Made by a program: the position numbers and the translations under genes. Of a stretch of DNA of 64,000 bases, positions 39,343 to 48,808 are shown in pieces (position 1 is the stretch's first letter; the number at the start of each line of letters is the position of its first letter). Origin of the DNA: CAVTGO01 sp963734275 (lineage in GTDB: Bacteria > Actinomycetota > UBA4738 > HRBIN12); the NCBI GenBank assembly GCA_963734275.1, contig CAVTGO010000013.1, forward strand, positions 124,001-188,000, given 5' to 3'. Below the pieces are notes generated by a model, which worked only from the letters and a program-made list of their open reading frames with translations, was not told where the DNA came from and did not search any database.

Positions 39343-41087
39343 AGGTCACGGGCGCGCAGGCGCTCTTCAAGTCCCTCGAAGGCGAGGGAGTGGACATCGT
39401 GTTCGGGATCCCGGGAGGAGCGATCCTCCCCGCGTACGACCCGCTGCTCGAATCCAGTGTCCGCCACGTTCTCTGTCGCCACGAGCAGGGTGCCGGCCAC
39501 GCGGCCGAGGGCTACGCATGGGCCACAGGAAAGGTCGGCGTCGCGATCGCGACGAGTGGTCCCGGCGGCTGCAACCTGGTCACCGCGCTCGCCGACGCGA
39601 AGATGGATTCGGTGCCGATCGTGGCGATCACCGGCCAGGTCCCGACGCCCGTCGTCGGCAACGACGCGTTCCAGGAGGCCGATATCACCGGCATCACGAT
39701 GCCGATCACCAAGCACAACTTCCTGGTGAAGGACGCCAACGAGCTGGCCGAGACGATCCGCGAGGCCTTCCACATCGCCTCCACCGGGCGTCCGGGTCCC
39801 GTGCTCGTAGACATCCCGAAGGACGTCCAGCTCCAAGAGATCACCTGGCACTGGCCCGACTCGGTGGATCTGCCCGGCTACAAGCCGACCACGAAGGGCA
39901 ACCTGAAGCAGGTCCGGACGGCCGCGAAGATGATCATGGAGTCGACGCGGCCCGTGCTGTACGTGGGCGGCGGCGTGATCAAGGCGAACGCCAGCAAGGA
40001 GCTGTTCAAGCTCGCGACCGATGGCCACCTGCCTGTCACGACCACGCTCATGGCGCGCGGCGCCTTCCCCGACACGCACGAGCTCGCGCTGGGCATGCCC
40101 GGGATGCACGGCGCGTACACGGCGGTCACCGCGATGCAGAAGGCGGACCTGCTGGTCGCACTCGGGGCGCGGTTCGACGACCGCGTCACGGGTCAGCTCT
40201 CGAGTTTCGCGCTCGGCGCGAAGATCATCCACGTCGACGTGGACCCGGCCGAGATCGGGAAGAACCGCACGGCCGACGTCCCGATCGTGGGCGACGCGAA
40301 GGACGTGATCGCCAAGCTCCATGCCGAGCTGAAGCGCCTGCAGGAGGAGGCGGGCGGCGAGCCTGATCGAGCCGCGTGGCACGCGCAGCTCGAGAAATGG
40401 AAGACGACCTACCCGTACCGCTACGACCAGCCGGCCGACGGCCCGCTGAAGCCGCAGTTCGCGATCGAGCGCCTGTACGAGCACACGAAGGGTGACGCGG
40501 TCGTCGTGGCCGGCGTCGGCCAGCACCAGATGTGGGCGTCGCAGTTCTGGAAGTTCACGGAGCCGCGCACCTGGGTGAACTCGGGTGGCCTCGGGACGAT
40601 GGGGTTCGCCGTCCCGGCGGCGCTCGGCGTGAAGGCCGGCGTGCCCGACCGTCGCGTCATCGCGATCGACGGCGACGGGTGCTTCCAGATGACCTGTCAG
40701 GAGCTCGCGACCTCGACGGCAGAGGGCATCCCGTTCATCACGGCCATCATCAACAACGCGCACCTCGGGATGGTCCGCCAATGGCAGGAGCTGTTCTACG
40801 AGGAGCGGTACTCGCAGGTGTACCTGTCCTACGACGTCCCCGACTACGTGAAGCTCGCCGAGGCGTACGGGGCGGTCGGCCTTCGCGCCGAGCATCCGGA
40901 CGAGGTCGACGCCGTGATCGACAAGGCGCTCTCGATCGAGGACCGCAGCGTCGTGATCGACTTCCGGGTCGACGCGAAGGAGATGTGCTTCCCGATGGTC
41001 CCGGCCGGCGCCAGCAACGACGACATCATCGTCGGGCCCGAGGGCCTGAAGCGCGTCAACGATCCGGCGGAGGCACCGGTCGCATGA
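39339..41087 (+). CDS. ilvB: Acetolactate synthase, catalytic subunit
   Basis: 582 residues, complete thiamine-diphosphate enzyme. Pyr domain with catalytic Glu in CRHEQGAGHAAEGYA (near 49), FAD-binding middle domain (MARGAFPDTHELALGMPGMHG), and PP domain with the cofactor motif GDGCFQMTCQELATS through NNAHLGMVRQWQ. It condenses two pyruvates to acetolactate (valine, leucine) or pyruvate with 2-oxobutyrate to acetohydroxybutyrate (isoleucine). The GMVRQWQ segment carries the Trp that separates acetohydroxyacid synthases from other family members. Coupled upstream and downstream through ATGA-type overlaps; regulated by the attenuator. Confidence 0.97.
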   Translation: MKVTGAQALFKSLEGEGVDIVFGIPGGAILPAYDPLLESSVRHVLCRHEQGAGHAAEGYAWATGKVGVAIATSGPGGCNLVTALADAKMDSVPIVAITGQVPTPVVGNDAFQEADITGITMPITKHNFLVKDANELAETIREAFHIASTGRPGPVLVDIPKDVQLQEITWHWPDSVDLPGYKPTTKGNLKQVRTAAKMIMESTRPVLYVGGGVIKANASKELFKLATDGHLPVTTTLMARGAFPDTHELALGMPGMHGAYTAVTAMQKADLLVALGARFDDRVTGQLSSFALGAKIIHVDVDPAEIGKNRTADVPIVGDAKDVIAKLHAELKRLQEEAGGEPDRAAWHAQLEKWKTTYPYRYDQPADGPLKPQFAIERLYEHTKGDAVVVAGVGQHQMWASQFWKFTEPRTWVNSGGLGTMGFAVPAALGVKAGVPDRRVIAIDGDGCFQMTCQELATSTAEGIPFITAIINNAHLGMVRQWQELFYEERYSQVYLSYDVPDYVKLAEAYGAVGLRAEHPDEVDAVIDKALSIEDRSVVIDFRVDAKEMCFPMVPAGASNDDIIVGPEGLKRVNDPAEAPVA

Positions 41088-41641
41088 TGACCCTGCATAC
41101 GATCTCCGTGCTCGTCGAGGACAAACCCGGCGTGCTGACCCGCGTCGCCGGACTGTTCGCGGCGCGCGGTTTCAACATCGATTCGCTGGCGGTGGGACCC
41201 ACCGACGACCAGGGGCTGTCGCGGATGACGATCGTGGTGCAGGTGGACCGAAAGCCCCTCGAGCAGATCACGAAGCAGCTGAACAAGCTGATCAACGTGA
41301 TCAAGATCCTGGAGCACGAGCCCGGCGAGTCCGTCGAGCGCGAGCTGATGCTCGTCAAGGTCAGGGCCGAGGGCGAGGCGCGAGCGCGGATCCTGGAGAT
41401 CTGCGACGTCTTCCGCGTCCGGGTCTTGGACGTGACGCACAAGACCATCATGGTCGAGGGCACCGGAACGCCCGACAAGCTCGAGGCGCTTCTGGAGCTG
41501 CTCCGGGACTTCGGCATCGTCGAGCTCTCGCGGACCGGACGTATCGCCCTCGCGCGGGGCGACCGCGGGATCAAGGAGCGGACGAACCGGACCCGCGCGG
41601 TCGCCGCCGGCGCCGAGGACTACGCAGGCGGCGGCGTCTAG
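41084..41641 (+). CDS. ilvN: Acetolactate synthase, regulatory subunit
   Basis: 185 residues. The N-terminal ACT domain (TISVLVEDKPGVLTRVAGLFAARGFNIDSLAVG, about 4-36) binds valine for feedback control, and the C-terminal domain (GEARARILEICDVFRVRVLDV, about 97-165) completes the long IlvN form. It forms the holoenzyme with IlvB. ATG 41084 overlaps the ilvB stop; a second ATG follows immediately. Confidence 0.97.
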   Translation: MMTLHTISVLVEDKPGVLTRVAGLFAARGFNIDSLAVGPTDDQGLSRMTIVVQVDRKPLEQITKQLNKLINVIKILEHEPGESVERELMLVKVRAEGEARARILEICDVFRVRVLDVTHKTIMVEGTGTPDKLEALLELLRDFGIVELSRTGRIALARGDRGIKERTNRTRAVAAGAEDYAGGGV

Positions 41642-41680
41642 GCGGCCGCCGCCGATCCAGACCTCTCGAAGGGACGAGCG

Positions 41681-42694
41681 ATGGCAACCATCTACCACGA
41701 GAACGACACGGACCCCTCGGCGCTGTCCGGCCAGGCGATCGCCGTCGTCGGCTTCGGGAGCCAGGGGCATGCGCACGCGCAGAACCTGAAGGATTCCGGG
41801 TTCGATGTCCGAGTGGGTCTGCGCGAGGGGTCGCAGAGCCGGGCGAGGGCGGAGGAGGCCGGGCTCGCGGTCAAGCCGGTCGCCGAGGCGGCGGCGGAGG
41901 CGGACGTGGTGATGATCCTGCTGCCCGACACCTCGCACGCGAAGGTCTACGCCGAGGAGGTGGCTCCGCACCTCGCCTCCGGCGACATGCTGATGTTCGC
42001 GCACGGGTTCTCGATCCACTTCGGCACCGTCGTGCCGCCCGCCGACGTGGACGTCACGATGATCGCCCCCAAGGGCCCCGGGCACCTGGTCCGCCGGACC
42101 TTCACCGAGGGGATCGGGACCCCCGCCATCGTCGCCGTGCAGCAGGACGCCACCGGCAAGGCGCTGCAGCGGGCGCTCGCCTACGGCGCCGGGATCGGGG
42201 CGGCGCGGGCGGGGATCATCCAGACGACGTTCAAGGAGGAGACCGAGACCGACCTGTTCGGCGAGCAATCCGTCTTGTGCGGGGGTCTGTCCACTCTGGT
42301 CCAGGCCGGTTTCGAGACGCTCGTCGAGGCCGGGTACCAGCCCGAGATCGCGTACTTCGAGTGCCTGCACGAGATGAAGCTGATCGTGGACCTCGTCTAC
42401 GAGGGCGGTCTGTCGTGGATGCGCCACTCGATCAGCGACACGGCCGAGTGGGGCGACTACCGCAGCGGGCCGCGCGTGATCGACGAAGGTGTGCGGGACC
42501 GGATGCGCCAGATCCTTTCGGAGATCCAGGACGGATCCTTCGCCAAGGAGTGGATCGGGGAAGCCGAGCAGGGATTCCCCCACTTCCTCGCCTTGCGCCG
42601 CGAGGCGCGCGCCGCCCAGGTCGAGCGGGTGGGCCGCGAGCTCCGCCGGATGATGCCGTGGCTGAACTCCGCGGAGAAGGTGGTCGAGGGATGA
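41681..42694 (+). CDS. ilvC: Ketol-acid reductoisomerase
   Basis: 337 residues, class I (short) enzyme. The NAD(P)H-binding motif is VGFGSQGHAHAQNLKDSG (near 24), followed by GLREGSQSRARAEEAG, where the Arg and Ser residues suggest NADPH preference. The knotted C-terminal domain shows KEETETDLFGEQSVLCGG with the Mg-binding Asp and Glu, and CLHEMKLIVDLVYEGG. It converts acetolactate to dihydroxyisovalerate by alkyl migration and reduction. Starts 39 bp after ilvN with AAGGGACGAG as ribosome-binding site. Its stop overlaps the leuA ATG. Confidence 0.97.
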   Translation: MATIYHENDTDPSALSGQAIAVVGFGSQGHAHAQNLKDSGFDVRVGLREGSQSRARAEEAGLAVKPVAEAAAEADVVMILLPDTSHAKVYAEEVAPHLASGDMLMFAHGFSIHFGTVVPPADVDVTMIAPKGPGHLVRRTFTEGIGTPAIVAVQQDATGKALQRALAYGAGIGAARAGIIQTTFKEETETDLFGEQSVLCGGLSTLVQAGFETLVEAGYQPEIAYFECLHEMKLIVDLVYEGGLSWMRHSISDTAEWGDYRSGPRVIDEGVRDRMRQILSEIQDGSFAKEWIGEAEQGFPHFLALRREARAAQVERVGRELRRMMPWLNSAEKVVEG

Positions 42695-44247
42695 CGAACA
42701 CGACGGAAGGTGACGTAGGCCGGGTACGGATCTTCGACACGACGCTCCGCGACGGCGAGCAGGCCCCCGGGATCGCGCTCACCCGACCAGAGAAGGTCGA
42801 GATCGCGGAACAGCTGGCCCGTCTCGAGGTGGACATCATCGAGGCGGGCTTCCCCATCTCGGGCGACGGCGAGTTCGAGGCCGTGCGCGAGATCGCCACG
42901 AGCGTGCGCGGGCCCGTGATCGCCGCGCTCGCCCGCGTGACCCCCGGCGACATCGAGCGCGCCGCGGAGGCCCTCAAGGGCGCCGAGCGCTGGCGGATCC
43001 ACACGTTCATCTCCACGAGCGACATCCACATGACCGACATGCTGCGGATGAGCCACGGGCAAGTGCTCGACGCGATCCGCGAAGGCGTGAAGCTCGCCGT
43101 CGACTACACGGACGACGTGGAGTTCAGCGCCCAGGACGCCACCCGAACCGAGCTCGAGTTCCTGCTCGAGTGCTACAAGGTGGCCACCGACGCCGGCGCC
43201 ACCACGATCAACGTGCCCGATACCGTCGGCTACGCGATGCCGCACGAGTTCGGCGAGCTCGTCCGGGTGGTCCGCGAGGCCGTGCCCGACGACGTGGTGA
43301 TCTCGACGCACTGCCACAACGACCTGGGGCTGGCGGTCGCCAACTCGCTCGCGGGGGTCGTGAACGGGGCCCGGCAGGTCGAGGTAGCCGTCAACGGGAT
43401 CGGCGAGCGCGCGGGCAACTGCTCGCTCGAGGAGATCGCGATGATCGTGCGGACCCGCCGACAGGCGCTCGGCGTGACCCACGGACTGAACATCAAGGAG
43501 ATCGTCCGGACCTCGCGCCTCGTCTCCATGACCACCGGATACGGCGTCCAGCCCAACAAGGCCGTGGTGGGGGCGAGCGCGTTCGCGCACGAGAGCGGGA
43601 TCCACCAGCACGGCGTGCTCTCCAACCGCGCCACCTACGAGATCATGGACCCGCTGGAGATCGGGCTTGAGGGCAACCGGCTGGTCCTCGGCAAGCACTC
43701 GGGTCGGCACGCCTTCGCCGACGCCCTCGACAAGATCGGCATCCAGCTCGATCCAGAGCACCTCAACCGAGCGTTCGCGAGGTTCAAGGAGCTCGCGGAC
43801 CGCAAGATCCAGCTCACCGACCAGGACCTGTCGGCAATCGTCTCCGAGGAGCTCGGCGCGGCCGAACAGGACACCTTCGTGCTCGAGTCCATCGTGGTCG
43901 GCGGTGGGACGCACCTGCAGCCTCGGGCCTCCGTCCTCCTGAAGCGGGGCGAGGAGGTGATCGAGGAATCCGCCATCGGCGACGGCCTGATCGACGCCGC
44001 GCTCGGAGCCATCCAGCGCGCGACCGCCGTCGAGGGCCGCCTCGTGAGCTTCAACGTGAGCGCCGTGACCGGCGGGACGGACGCCCTCGGTGACGTGATC
44101 GTCCAGCTCGACGTCGACGGCCGCCGCGTGACCGGCCGGGGCGTGGCCACCGACGTCGTCGAGGCGAGCGCGCGCGCTTACCTGGCCGCGGTGAACCGGG
44201 CGCTGCAGGTCGCGCGCGCGGACGGCGAGGAGACGGTCACCCTGTGA
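42691..44247 (+). CDS. leuA: 2-isopropylmalate synthase
   Basis: 518 residues, LeuA type 1. The HMGL-like TIM barrel starts with RIFDTTLRDGEQAPGIAL (near 12; metal-binding Asp in TTLRDGEQ) and has HCHNDLGLAVANSLAGV (near 208; metal His pair) and VNGIGERAGNCSLEEIAM. The C-terminal LeuA dimer/allosteric domain (about 390-515, AEQDTFVLESIVVGGGTH to the end) binds leucine for feedback inhibition. It condenses acetyl-CoA with 2-oxoisovalerate. ATG 42691, 4-bp overlap with ilvC and GTGA overlap with leuB. Confidence 0.96.
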   Translation: MTNTTEGDVGRVRIFDTTLRDGEQAPGIALTRPEKVEIAEQLARLEVDIIEAGFPISGDGEFEAVREIATSVRGPVIAALARVTPGDIERAAEALKGAERWRIHTFISTSDIHMTDMLRMSHGQVLDAIREGVKLAVDYTDDVEFSAQDATRTELEFLLECYKVATDAGATTINVPDTVGYAMPHEFGELVRVVREAVPDDVVISTHCHNDLGLAVANSLAGVVNGARQVEVAVNGIGERAGNCSLEEIAMIVRTRRQALGVTHGLNIKEIVRTSRLVSMTTGYGVQPNKAVVGASAFAHESGIHQHGVLSNRATYEIMDPLEIGLEGNRLVLGKHSGRHAFADALDKIGIQLDPEHLNRAFARFKELADRKIQLTDQDLSAIVSEELGAAEQDTFVLESIVVGGGTHLQPRASVLLKRGEEVIEESAIGDGLIDAALGAIQRATAVEGRLVSFNVSAVTGGTDALGDVIVQLDVDGRRVTGRGVATDVVEASARAYLAAVNRALQVARADGEETVTL

Positions 44248-45296
44248 CGCGCGCCCACACGGTCGGTGTCATCCCCGGCGACGGCACCGGCCCCGAGGTC
44301 GTGCGCGAGGCCCTGAAGGTCCTCTCGGCCGTCCGCGAGGGGTTCGACGTCGGACTCGTCGATTTCGACCTCGGCGCCGAGCGGTACCTGCGCACCGGCG
44401 AGGTGTTGCCGGACGAGGACCTCCGGAAGCTCCGCGGGATGGACGCCGTGCTCCTCGGTGCGGTCGGAGACGCGCGGGTCCGGCCGGGGATCCTCGAGCG
44501 CGACCTGTTGCTGCGGATCCGGTTCGAGCTGGACCAGTACGTGAACCTGCGGCCGATCTTCCGATACCCTGGCGTGAAGACCCTGATCCCCAGCCACACC
44601 GAGGACGACGTGAACATGGTCGTCGTGCGGGAGAACTCGGAGGGCCTCTACGGCGGCGCGGGAGGCTTCCACCGCAAGGGGACCGAGCACGAGGTGGCCG
44701 TTCAGGAGTCGATCAACACGCGCCACGGCGTCGAGCGGATCGTGCGCCACGCCTTCGGGCTGGCGGCGGAGCGACGGAACAAACTCACGCTGGTGCACAA
44801 GACCAACGTCCTCACGTTCGCGGGCGACCTATACCAACGCGTGGTGGACGAGGTGGGCGAGGCGGACTTCCCCGGCGTCCAGCGCGACTACGTCCACGTG
44901 GACGCCGCGTGCATCTACATGCTCGACGCCCCCGCCCGGTTCGACGTGATCGTCACCGACAACATGTTCGGCGACATCATCACGGACCTCGGCGCGATGA
45001 TCCAAGGCGGGATGGGCATCGCTGCCGGCGGGAACATCAACCCGGCCGGCGTGTCGATGTTCGAGCCGATCGGCGGCACGGCGCCGGACCACACGGGGAA
45101 GGGAACGATCAACCCGCTCGCGGCGATCGGCGCGCTCCAGATGCTCCTCGCGCAGCTCGGCGAGTCGGGAGCGGCGGCACGGGTGGACGCCGGGATCCGG
45201 TTCGCATGCTCGAAGATGGCCTCGATGCGGGCCGGGGAGATGGGGTTCTCCACCGCCGAGGTCGGCGACCTCGTCGTCGAGGGGGCGCTCACATGA
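44244..45296 (+). CDS. leuB: 3-isopropylmalate dehydrogenase
   Basis: 350 residues, isocitrate/isopropylmalate dehydrogenase family: TVGVIPGDGTGPEVVREALK at the N-terminus, VVVRENSEGLYGG, KLTLVHKTNVL with catalytic Lys, and DVIVTDNMFGDIITDLGAM with the metal-binding Asps, then EPIGGTAPDHTGKGTINPLA for the nucleotide. It oxidatively decarboxylates 3-isopropylmalate; in this operon it may also act on 3-methylmalate from the citramalate route. The similar tartrate and isocitrate dehydrogenases are less likely given the operon. GTG 44244. Confidence 0.93.
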   Translation: MTRAHTVGVIPGDGTGPEVVREALKVLSAVREGFDVGLVDFDLGAERYLRTGEVLPDEDLRKLRGMDAVLLGAVGDARVRPGILERDLLLRIRFELDQYVNLRPIFRYPGVKTLIPSHTEDDVNMVVVRENSEGLYGGAGGFHRKGTEHEVAVQESINTRHGVERIVRHAFGLAAERRNKLTLVHKTNVLTFAGDLYQRVVDEVGEADFPGVQRDYVHVDAACIYMLDAPARFDVIVTDNMFGDIITDLGAMIQGGMGIAAGGNINPAGVSMFEPIGGTAPDHTGKGTINPLAAIGALQMLLAQLGESGAAARVDAGIRFACSKMASMRAGEMGFSTAEVGDLVVEGALT

Positions 45297-46879
45297 GCGA
45301 CGACGGCGGTCTGCGCGTCGAGCTGTACGACACCACCCTGCGCGACGGGGCGCAGGCCCCGGGGATCTCGTATTCGATCGAGGACCGGTTGCGGATCCTC
45401 CACAAGGTCGACCAGCTGGGGGTCCCCTACATCGAAGGCGGCTGGCCGGGCGCGAACCCGCGCGACACCGAGTTCTTCTCGCTCGCCACGAAGGAGACGC
45501 TGACGCACGCCTCGCTCACGGCCTTCGGGATGACGCGCAAGGCGGGGGAGCGGGCCGCCGACAGCGCCGTGCTTCGCGAGCTCCTGGACGCCGGGACCGA
45601 GGTCGTGTGCCTGGTCGGCAAGGCCTCGGACCTGCACGTCACCGTGGCGCTGCGGACGGACCTCGACGAGGCGGTCGCGATGGTGCACGACTCGATCGCG
45701 TTCCTCCGCGCCGAGGGCCGCCGGGTCTTCTTCGACGCCGAGCATTTCTTCGACGGTTACGGGCGCGACCCCATCTTCGCTCTCCGGGTGCTCGCCGCGG
45801 CGGAGGAGGCCGGCGCCGAGCGGCTCGTGCTCTGCGACACGAACGGGGGCATGCTGCCCACCGACGTCGCGCGCGTCGTGACCGAGGTGCGCGAGCGTGT
45901 GACGGCGCCGCTCGGGATCCACGGCCACAACGACGCCGGGTGCGCCGTGGCGAACTCGCTGATCGCCGTCGAGCACGGCGCGTTCCAGGTGCAGGGGGTC
46001 GTGAACGGCTACGGCGAGCGCACCGGCAACGCGGACCTGATCCCGATCGCAGCGAACCTCGTGCTGAAGATGGGTGCCGCGTGCCTGCCCGAGGGCGCCG
46101 TCGAGCGCCTGACCGAGGTCGCGCACTACGTGGCCGAGGTCGCGAACCTCGCGCCCGACTCGCGCCAGCCGTACGCGGGCCGGTACGCCTTCACGCACAA
46201 GGCGGGGCTGCACGCGAGCGGGGTCGCCCGGCTGACGAGTGCCTACGAGCACATCGAACCCGAGACGGTCGGCAACCGCCGAGGCGTGGTCGCCTCGGAC
46301 CTCGGTGGCGCGGCGACCCTTCGGATGAAGGCCGACGTGTTCGGCCTGCCGCTGGAGGGCGACGCCGTCGCCCGCGTGCTCGAGGACCTGAAGGGGCGCG
46401 AGGCACGCGGCTACACCTTCGAGGTGGCCGATGCGTCGCTCGAGCTGCTGATGCGACGCTCGGGCGGGTGGGCGCAGCCGTTCTTCCAGATCGAGAGCTA
46501 CCGGGTCCATGTGGAGGAGCGCGTCGGCGACGGCGAGCCCCCGCTCGCCGAGGCGACCGTCAAGGTGGTCACCAAAGGCGAGCGCCATATCGAGAGCGCC
46601 GAGGGTCAGGGGCCGGTGGGCGCCCTCGACAACGCCCTGCGCAAGGCCCTGTCGAACGAGTACCCCGAGCTCCGACGAATCACGCTCGAGGATTTCCGGG
46701 TCCGCGTTCTCGACGAGACGCACGGTACGGGCGCGGTGGTCCGGGTGCTGATCGACACCTCGAACGGCCGCAACGAGTGGACCACGGTCGGGGTCAGCGA
46801 GAACATCATCGAGGCCTCGTGGGAGGCCCTCGTGGACGGCTACCTGTTCGGCCTGCTCCATCCCCGCGACGACGACTGA
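45293..46879 (+). CDS. cimA: (R)-citramalate synthase
   Basis: 528 residues, HMGL-like family but distinct from LeuA: VELYDTTLRDGAQAPGISYS, GVPYIEGGWPGANPRDTEFF and GIHGHNDAGCAVANSLIAVE are the hallmarks of the CimA/LeuA-type-3 group, with the C-terminal LeuA dimer domain (about 400-525). It makes citramalate from pyruvate and acetyl-CoA, the first step of the threonine-independent isoleucine route; LeuCD and LeuB can carry citramalate to 2-oxobutyrate. ATG 45293 overlaps the leuB stop (ATGA). Last gene of the operon. Confidence 0.95.
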   Translation: MSDDGGLRVELYDTTLRDGAQAPGISYSIEDRLRILHKVDQLGVPYIEGGWPGANPRDTEFFSLATKETLTHASLTAFGMTRKAGERAADSAVLRELLDAGTEVVCLVGKASDLHVTVALRTDLDEAVAMVHDSIAFLRAEGRRVFFDAEHFFDGYGRDPIFALRVLAAAEEAGAERLVLCDTNGGMLPTDVARVVTEVRERVTAPLGIHGHNDAGCAVANSLIAVEHGAFQVQGVVNGYGERTGNADLIPIAANLVLKMGAACLPEGAVERLTEVAHYVAEVANLAPDSRQPYAGRYAFTHKAGLHASGVARLTSAYEHIEPETVGNRRGVVASDLGGAATLRMKADVFGLPLEGDAVARVLEDLKGREARGYTFEVADASLELLMRRSGGWAQPFFQIESYRVHVEERVGDGEPPLAEATVKVVTKGERHIESAEGQGPVGALDNALRKALSNEYPELRRITLEDFRVRVLDETHGTGAVVRVLIDTSNGRNEWTTVGVSENIIEASWEALVDGYLFGLLHPRDDD

Positions 46880-46930
46880 GCCCGTCCAGCGCCGGGCGTG
46901 GTGAGCGAAGCGGGCTGTACCCTGTCCGCC

Positions 46931-47440
46931 ATGCGGATCCGCGTGGCCGGCCCGAAGGACGCTCCTGCGATCGCCGGCGTGCACGTCCGATCCTGGCAGG
47001 AGGCCTACCGCGGCCAGCTCACCGACGAGTTCCTCGACGGACTGAGCGCGGAGGACCGCCTCGATCAGCACCGGGCAACGCTCGAGGCGCCGCGCGCCGA
47101 TTGGCGGACCTGGGTGGTCGAGGAGGACGGCACCGTCGTCGCGTTCGCGGTGACGGGTCCGAGCGAAGACGCCGACGCGGACGAGAAGACCGGCGAGGTC
47201 TACGCGATCTACCTGGAACCCGAGCGACTCGGCGCCGGTGTGGGTCGCGAGCTGTTCGCGCACGCCGTCGAGGACCTGCGCGACCGCGGGTTCCACGCCG
47301 CGTCGCTGTGGGTGCTCGAGACCAACGAGCGCGCCCGGCGCTTCTACGAGATCGCCGGTTGGAAGCCGGACGGTACGGTCGCGAGCGAGCGCGTCGACTG
47401 CGAGATGCGCCCGACGGTTCGCTATCGCGTCGAGCTCTGA
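46931..47440 (+). CDS. GNAT family N-acetyltransferase
   Basis: 169 residues: RIRVAGPKDAPAIAGVHVRSWQEAYRG at the N-terminus, EVYAIYLEPERLGAGVGRELFAHA with the acetyl-CoA loop (RLGAGVG), and LWVLETNERARRFYEIAGWKPDG at the end, all standard GNAT motifs A and B. Substrate unknown. ATG 46931 was chosen over 46898 because it starts at the first beta strand. 51 bp after cimA; it may or may not be in that operon. It converges with the pseudo-receiver gene. Confidence 0.88.
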   Translation: MRIRVAGPKDAPAIAGVHVRSWQEAYRGQLTDEFLDGLSAEDRLDQHRATLEAPRADWRTWVVEEDGTVVAFAVTGPSEDADADEKTGEVYAIYLEPERLGAGVGRELFAHAVEDLRDRGFHAASLWVLETNERARRFYEIAGWKPDGTVASERVDCEMRPTVRYRVEL

Positions 47441-47456
47441 GCCTTCGGCGGTTCCG

Positions 47457-48689
47457 CTACTTGCCCTTGGCGTGCTTCGCCTGGTCGAGCCCGAGGGCCT
47501 TTCCTCGCGCCCACGGAGGCGGGCCGCTCCCCGGCACGTGGTCTCGCTTGTGGCTCAGGCCCCAGGCCCTGCCGTCGCCGGGCCCGAAGGTGAACCCGTC
47601 TCCACCGCCGCCACCGCCGCCACCGCCACCATCCCCGCCGCCGTTGTTGCCACCGCCGCCGTTGCCTCCGGTGGTGGTGTCGCCGCCGGACGTGCCGCCT
47701 GTGTTCGTGAGGGGCGTACCCCCCAGCACCACGTCGGATCCGCCGCCCGGCTCGGACTCGTCCTCGAGGACCGGGTACAGACCGCCGAGGATCTGCTGCA
47801 GGTCGCCGGAGACGCTCGCCGGGATCCCCGACACCACGGCCTGGAGCCGGGTCGTGACCTCGGCGTCGAGCCCGCTGATCGAGAAGCCTTGCGCGAGGGC
47901 CTGTGCGCGGTCGTCGATGAAGCTCTGCGCCTGCACGGTTGCCAGGACGTAGTTCCCGCCTTCGATCGCCGCGATCATCGCGTCCATCGACCTGTACGCG
48001 GCGTCGAGGGCCGTCTGTTCCGGCTGGGCGATCACGGTGCCGCCGTCGGACTGATCGGTCCTGTCGACCGGTCTCGTCGCCGTGTCGGTCCCGATGGTGG
48101 TGATCATCGCGATCATCCCCCAGACGACGAGGATCGCCCCGCCGGCGAGCGTCGTGAGCCGCACCGCCACACCACGATCGCCGTCGCGCCTCGCGCGCAA
48201 CGTCCCCTTCGTCATCCGCCCCGAGCTCTGGACCATGCCGGCCCTCGACGCGATGGCGGTGTCCGAGATCGAGTCGTCCGCGCCTGCCCCAGCTCCGACA
48301 CCCGCCCCGACCAACGCCGGTTCGTGCAGCGAGCCGAGCTCAGAGAACAGCCGACCGAGGGTCGCCGTGAGGGCGGCGAGGCCGACCCCTTTCTCGAGAT
48401 AGCCGTCGGCACCGGGGGGGACCCAGCCTTCGCCGGGCGTCGCCGACGTGAAGACGACGACCTTGGCGTCGGGCGCCTCGCGCCGGATGCGGCCGAGCGT
48501 TTCCCCGGGCACGAGCTCATCGTCCACCACGATCGCATCGGGGCGGCCCAGTCGGATCGCTGGCAGGAGCTCCTCCCCGGTCGTGGCCTCGCCGACGACC
48601 TCGTAGCCGTCGTCCTCGAGGAAGCGGCTCACGAGGGCGCGCTTCACGTAGATGTTGCCCGCGATCAGGACGCGTATCCGACCGACCAA
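47457..48689 (-). CDS. Membrane-anchored receiver-like protein with Gly-rich tail
   Basis: About 410 residues. The N-terminal response-regulator-like domain (about 5-125) keeps the phosphoacceptor-like Asp (AIVVDDELVPG), the Thr/Ser (VVFTSA) and the Lys (GYLEKG), but the acidic pair after the first strand is replaced (VLIAGN), so Mg binding and phosphorylation are doubtful. A linker and one membrane helix (TLAGGAILVVWGMIAMITTI, about 198-218) lead to an outside domain (about 235-325) and a Gly-rich stretch with nine Gly in a row (about 345-375). Start is probably TTG 48689, which has a GGGAGG site; no ATG fits. Downstream of the GGDEF-EAL gene on the same strand. Confidence 0.65.
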   Translation of the reverse strand: MVGRIRVLIAGNIYVKRALVSRFLEDDGYEVVGEATTGEELLPAIRLGRPDAIVVDDELVPGETLGRIRREAPDAKVVVFTSATPGEGWVPPGADGYLEKGVGLAALTATLGRLFSELGSLHEPALVGAGVGAGAGADDSISDTAIASRAGMVQSSGRMTKGTLRARRDGDRGVAVRLTTLAGGAILVVWGMIAMITTIGTDTATRPVDRTDQSDGGTVIAQPEQTALDAAYRSMDAMIAAIEGGNYVLATVQAQSFIDDRAQALAQGFSISGLDAEVTTRLQAVVSGIPASVSGDLQQILGGLYPVLEDESEPGGGSDVVLGGTPLTNTGGTSGGDTTTGGNGGGGNNGGGDGGGGGGGGGGDGFTFGPGDGRAWGLSHKRDHVPGSGPPPWARGKALGLDQAKHAKGK

Positions 48690-48808
48690 GATCCTCCCGC
48701 CTCCCCTGTGGAACGCCGCCGCTCGTGCTCCCGGCAATCGTAGCGAGAACGCGCGCGGACCGGGAAGACGATGGTGGCAGGCCTACAGCGGATCGACTAC
48801 GGCCGAAA

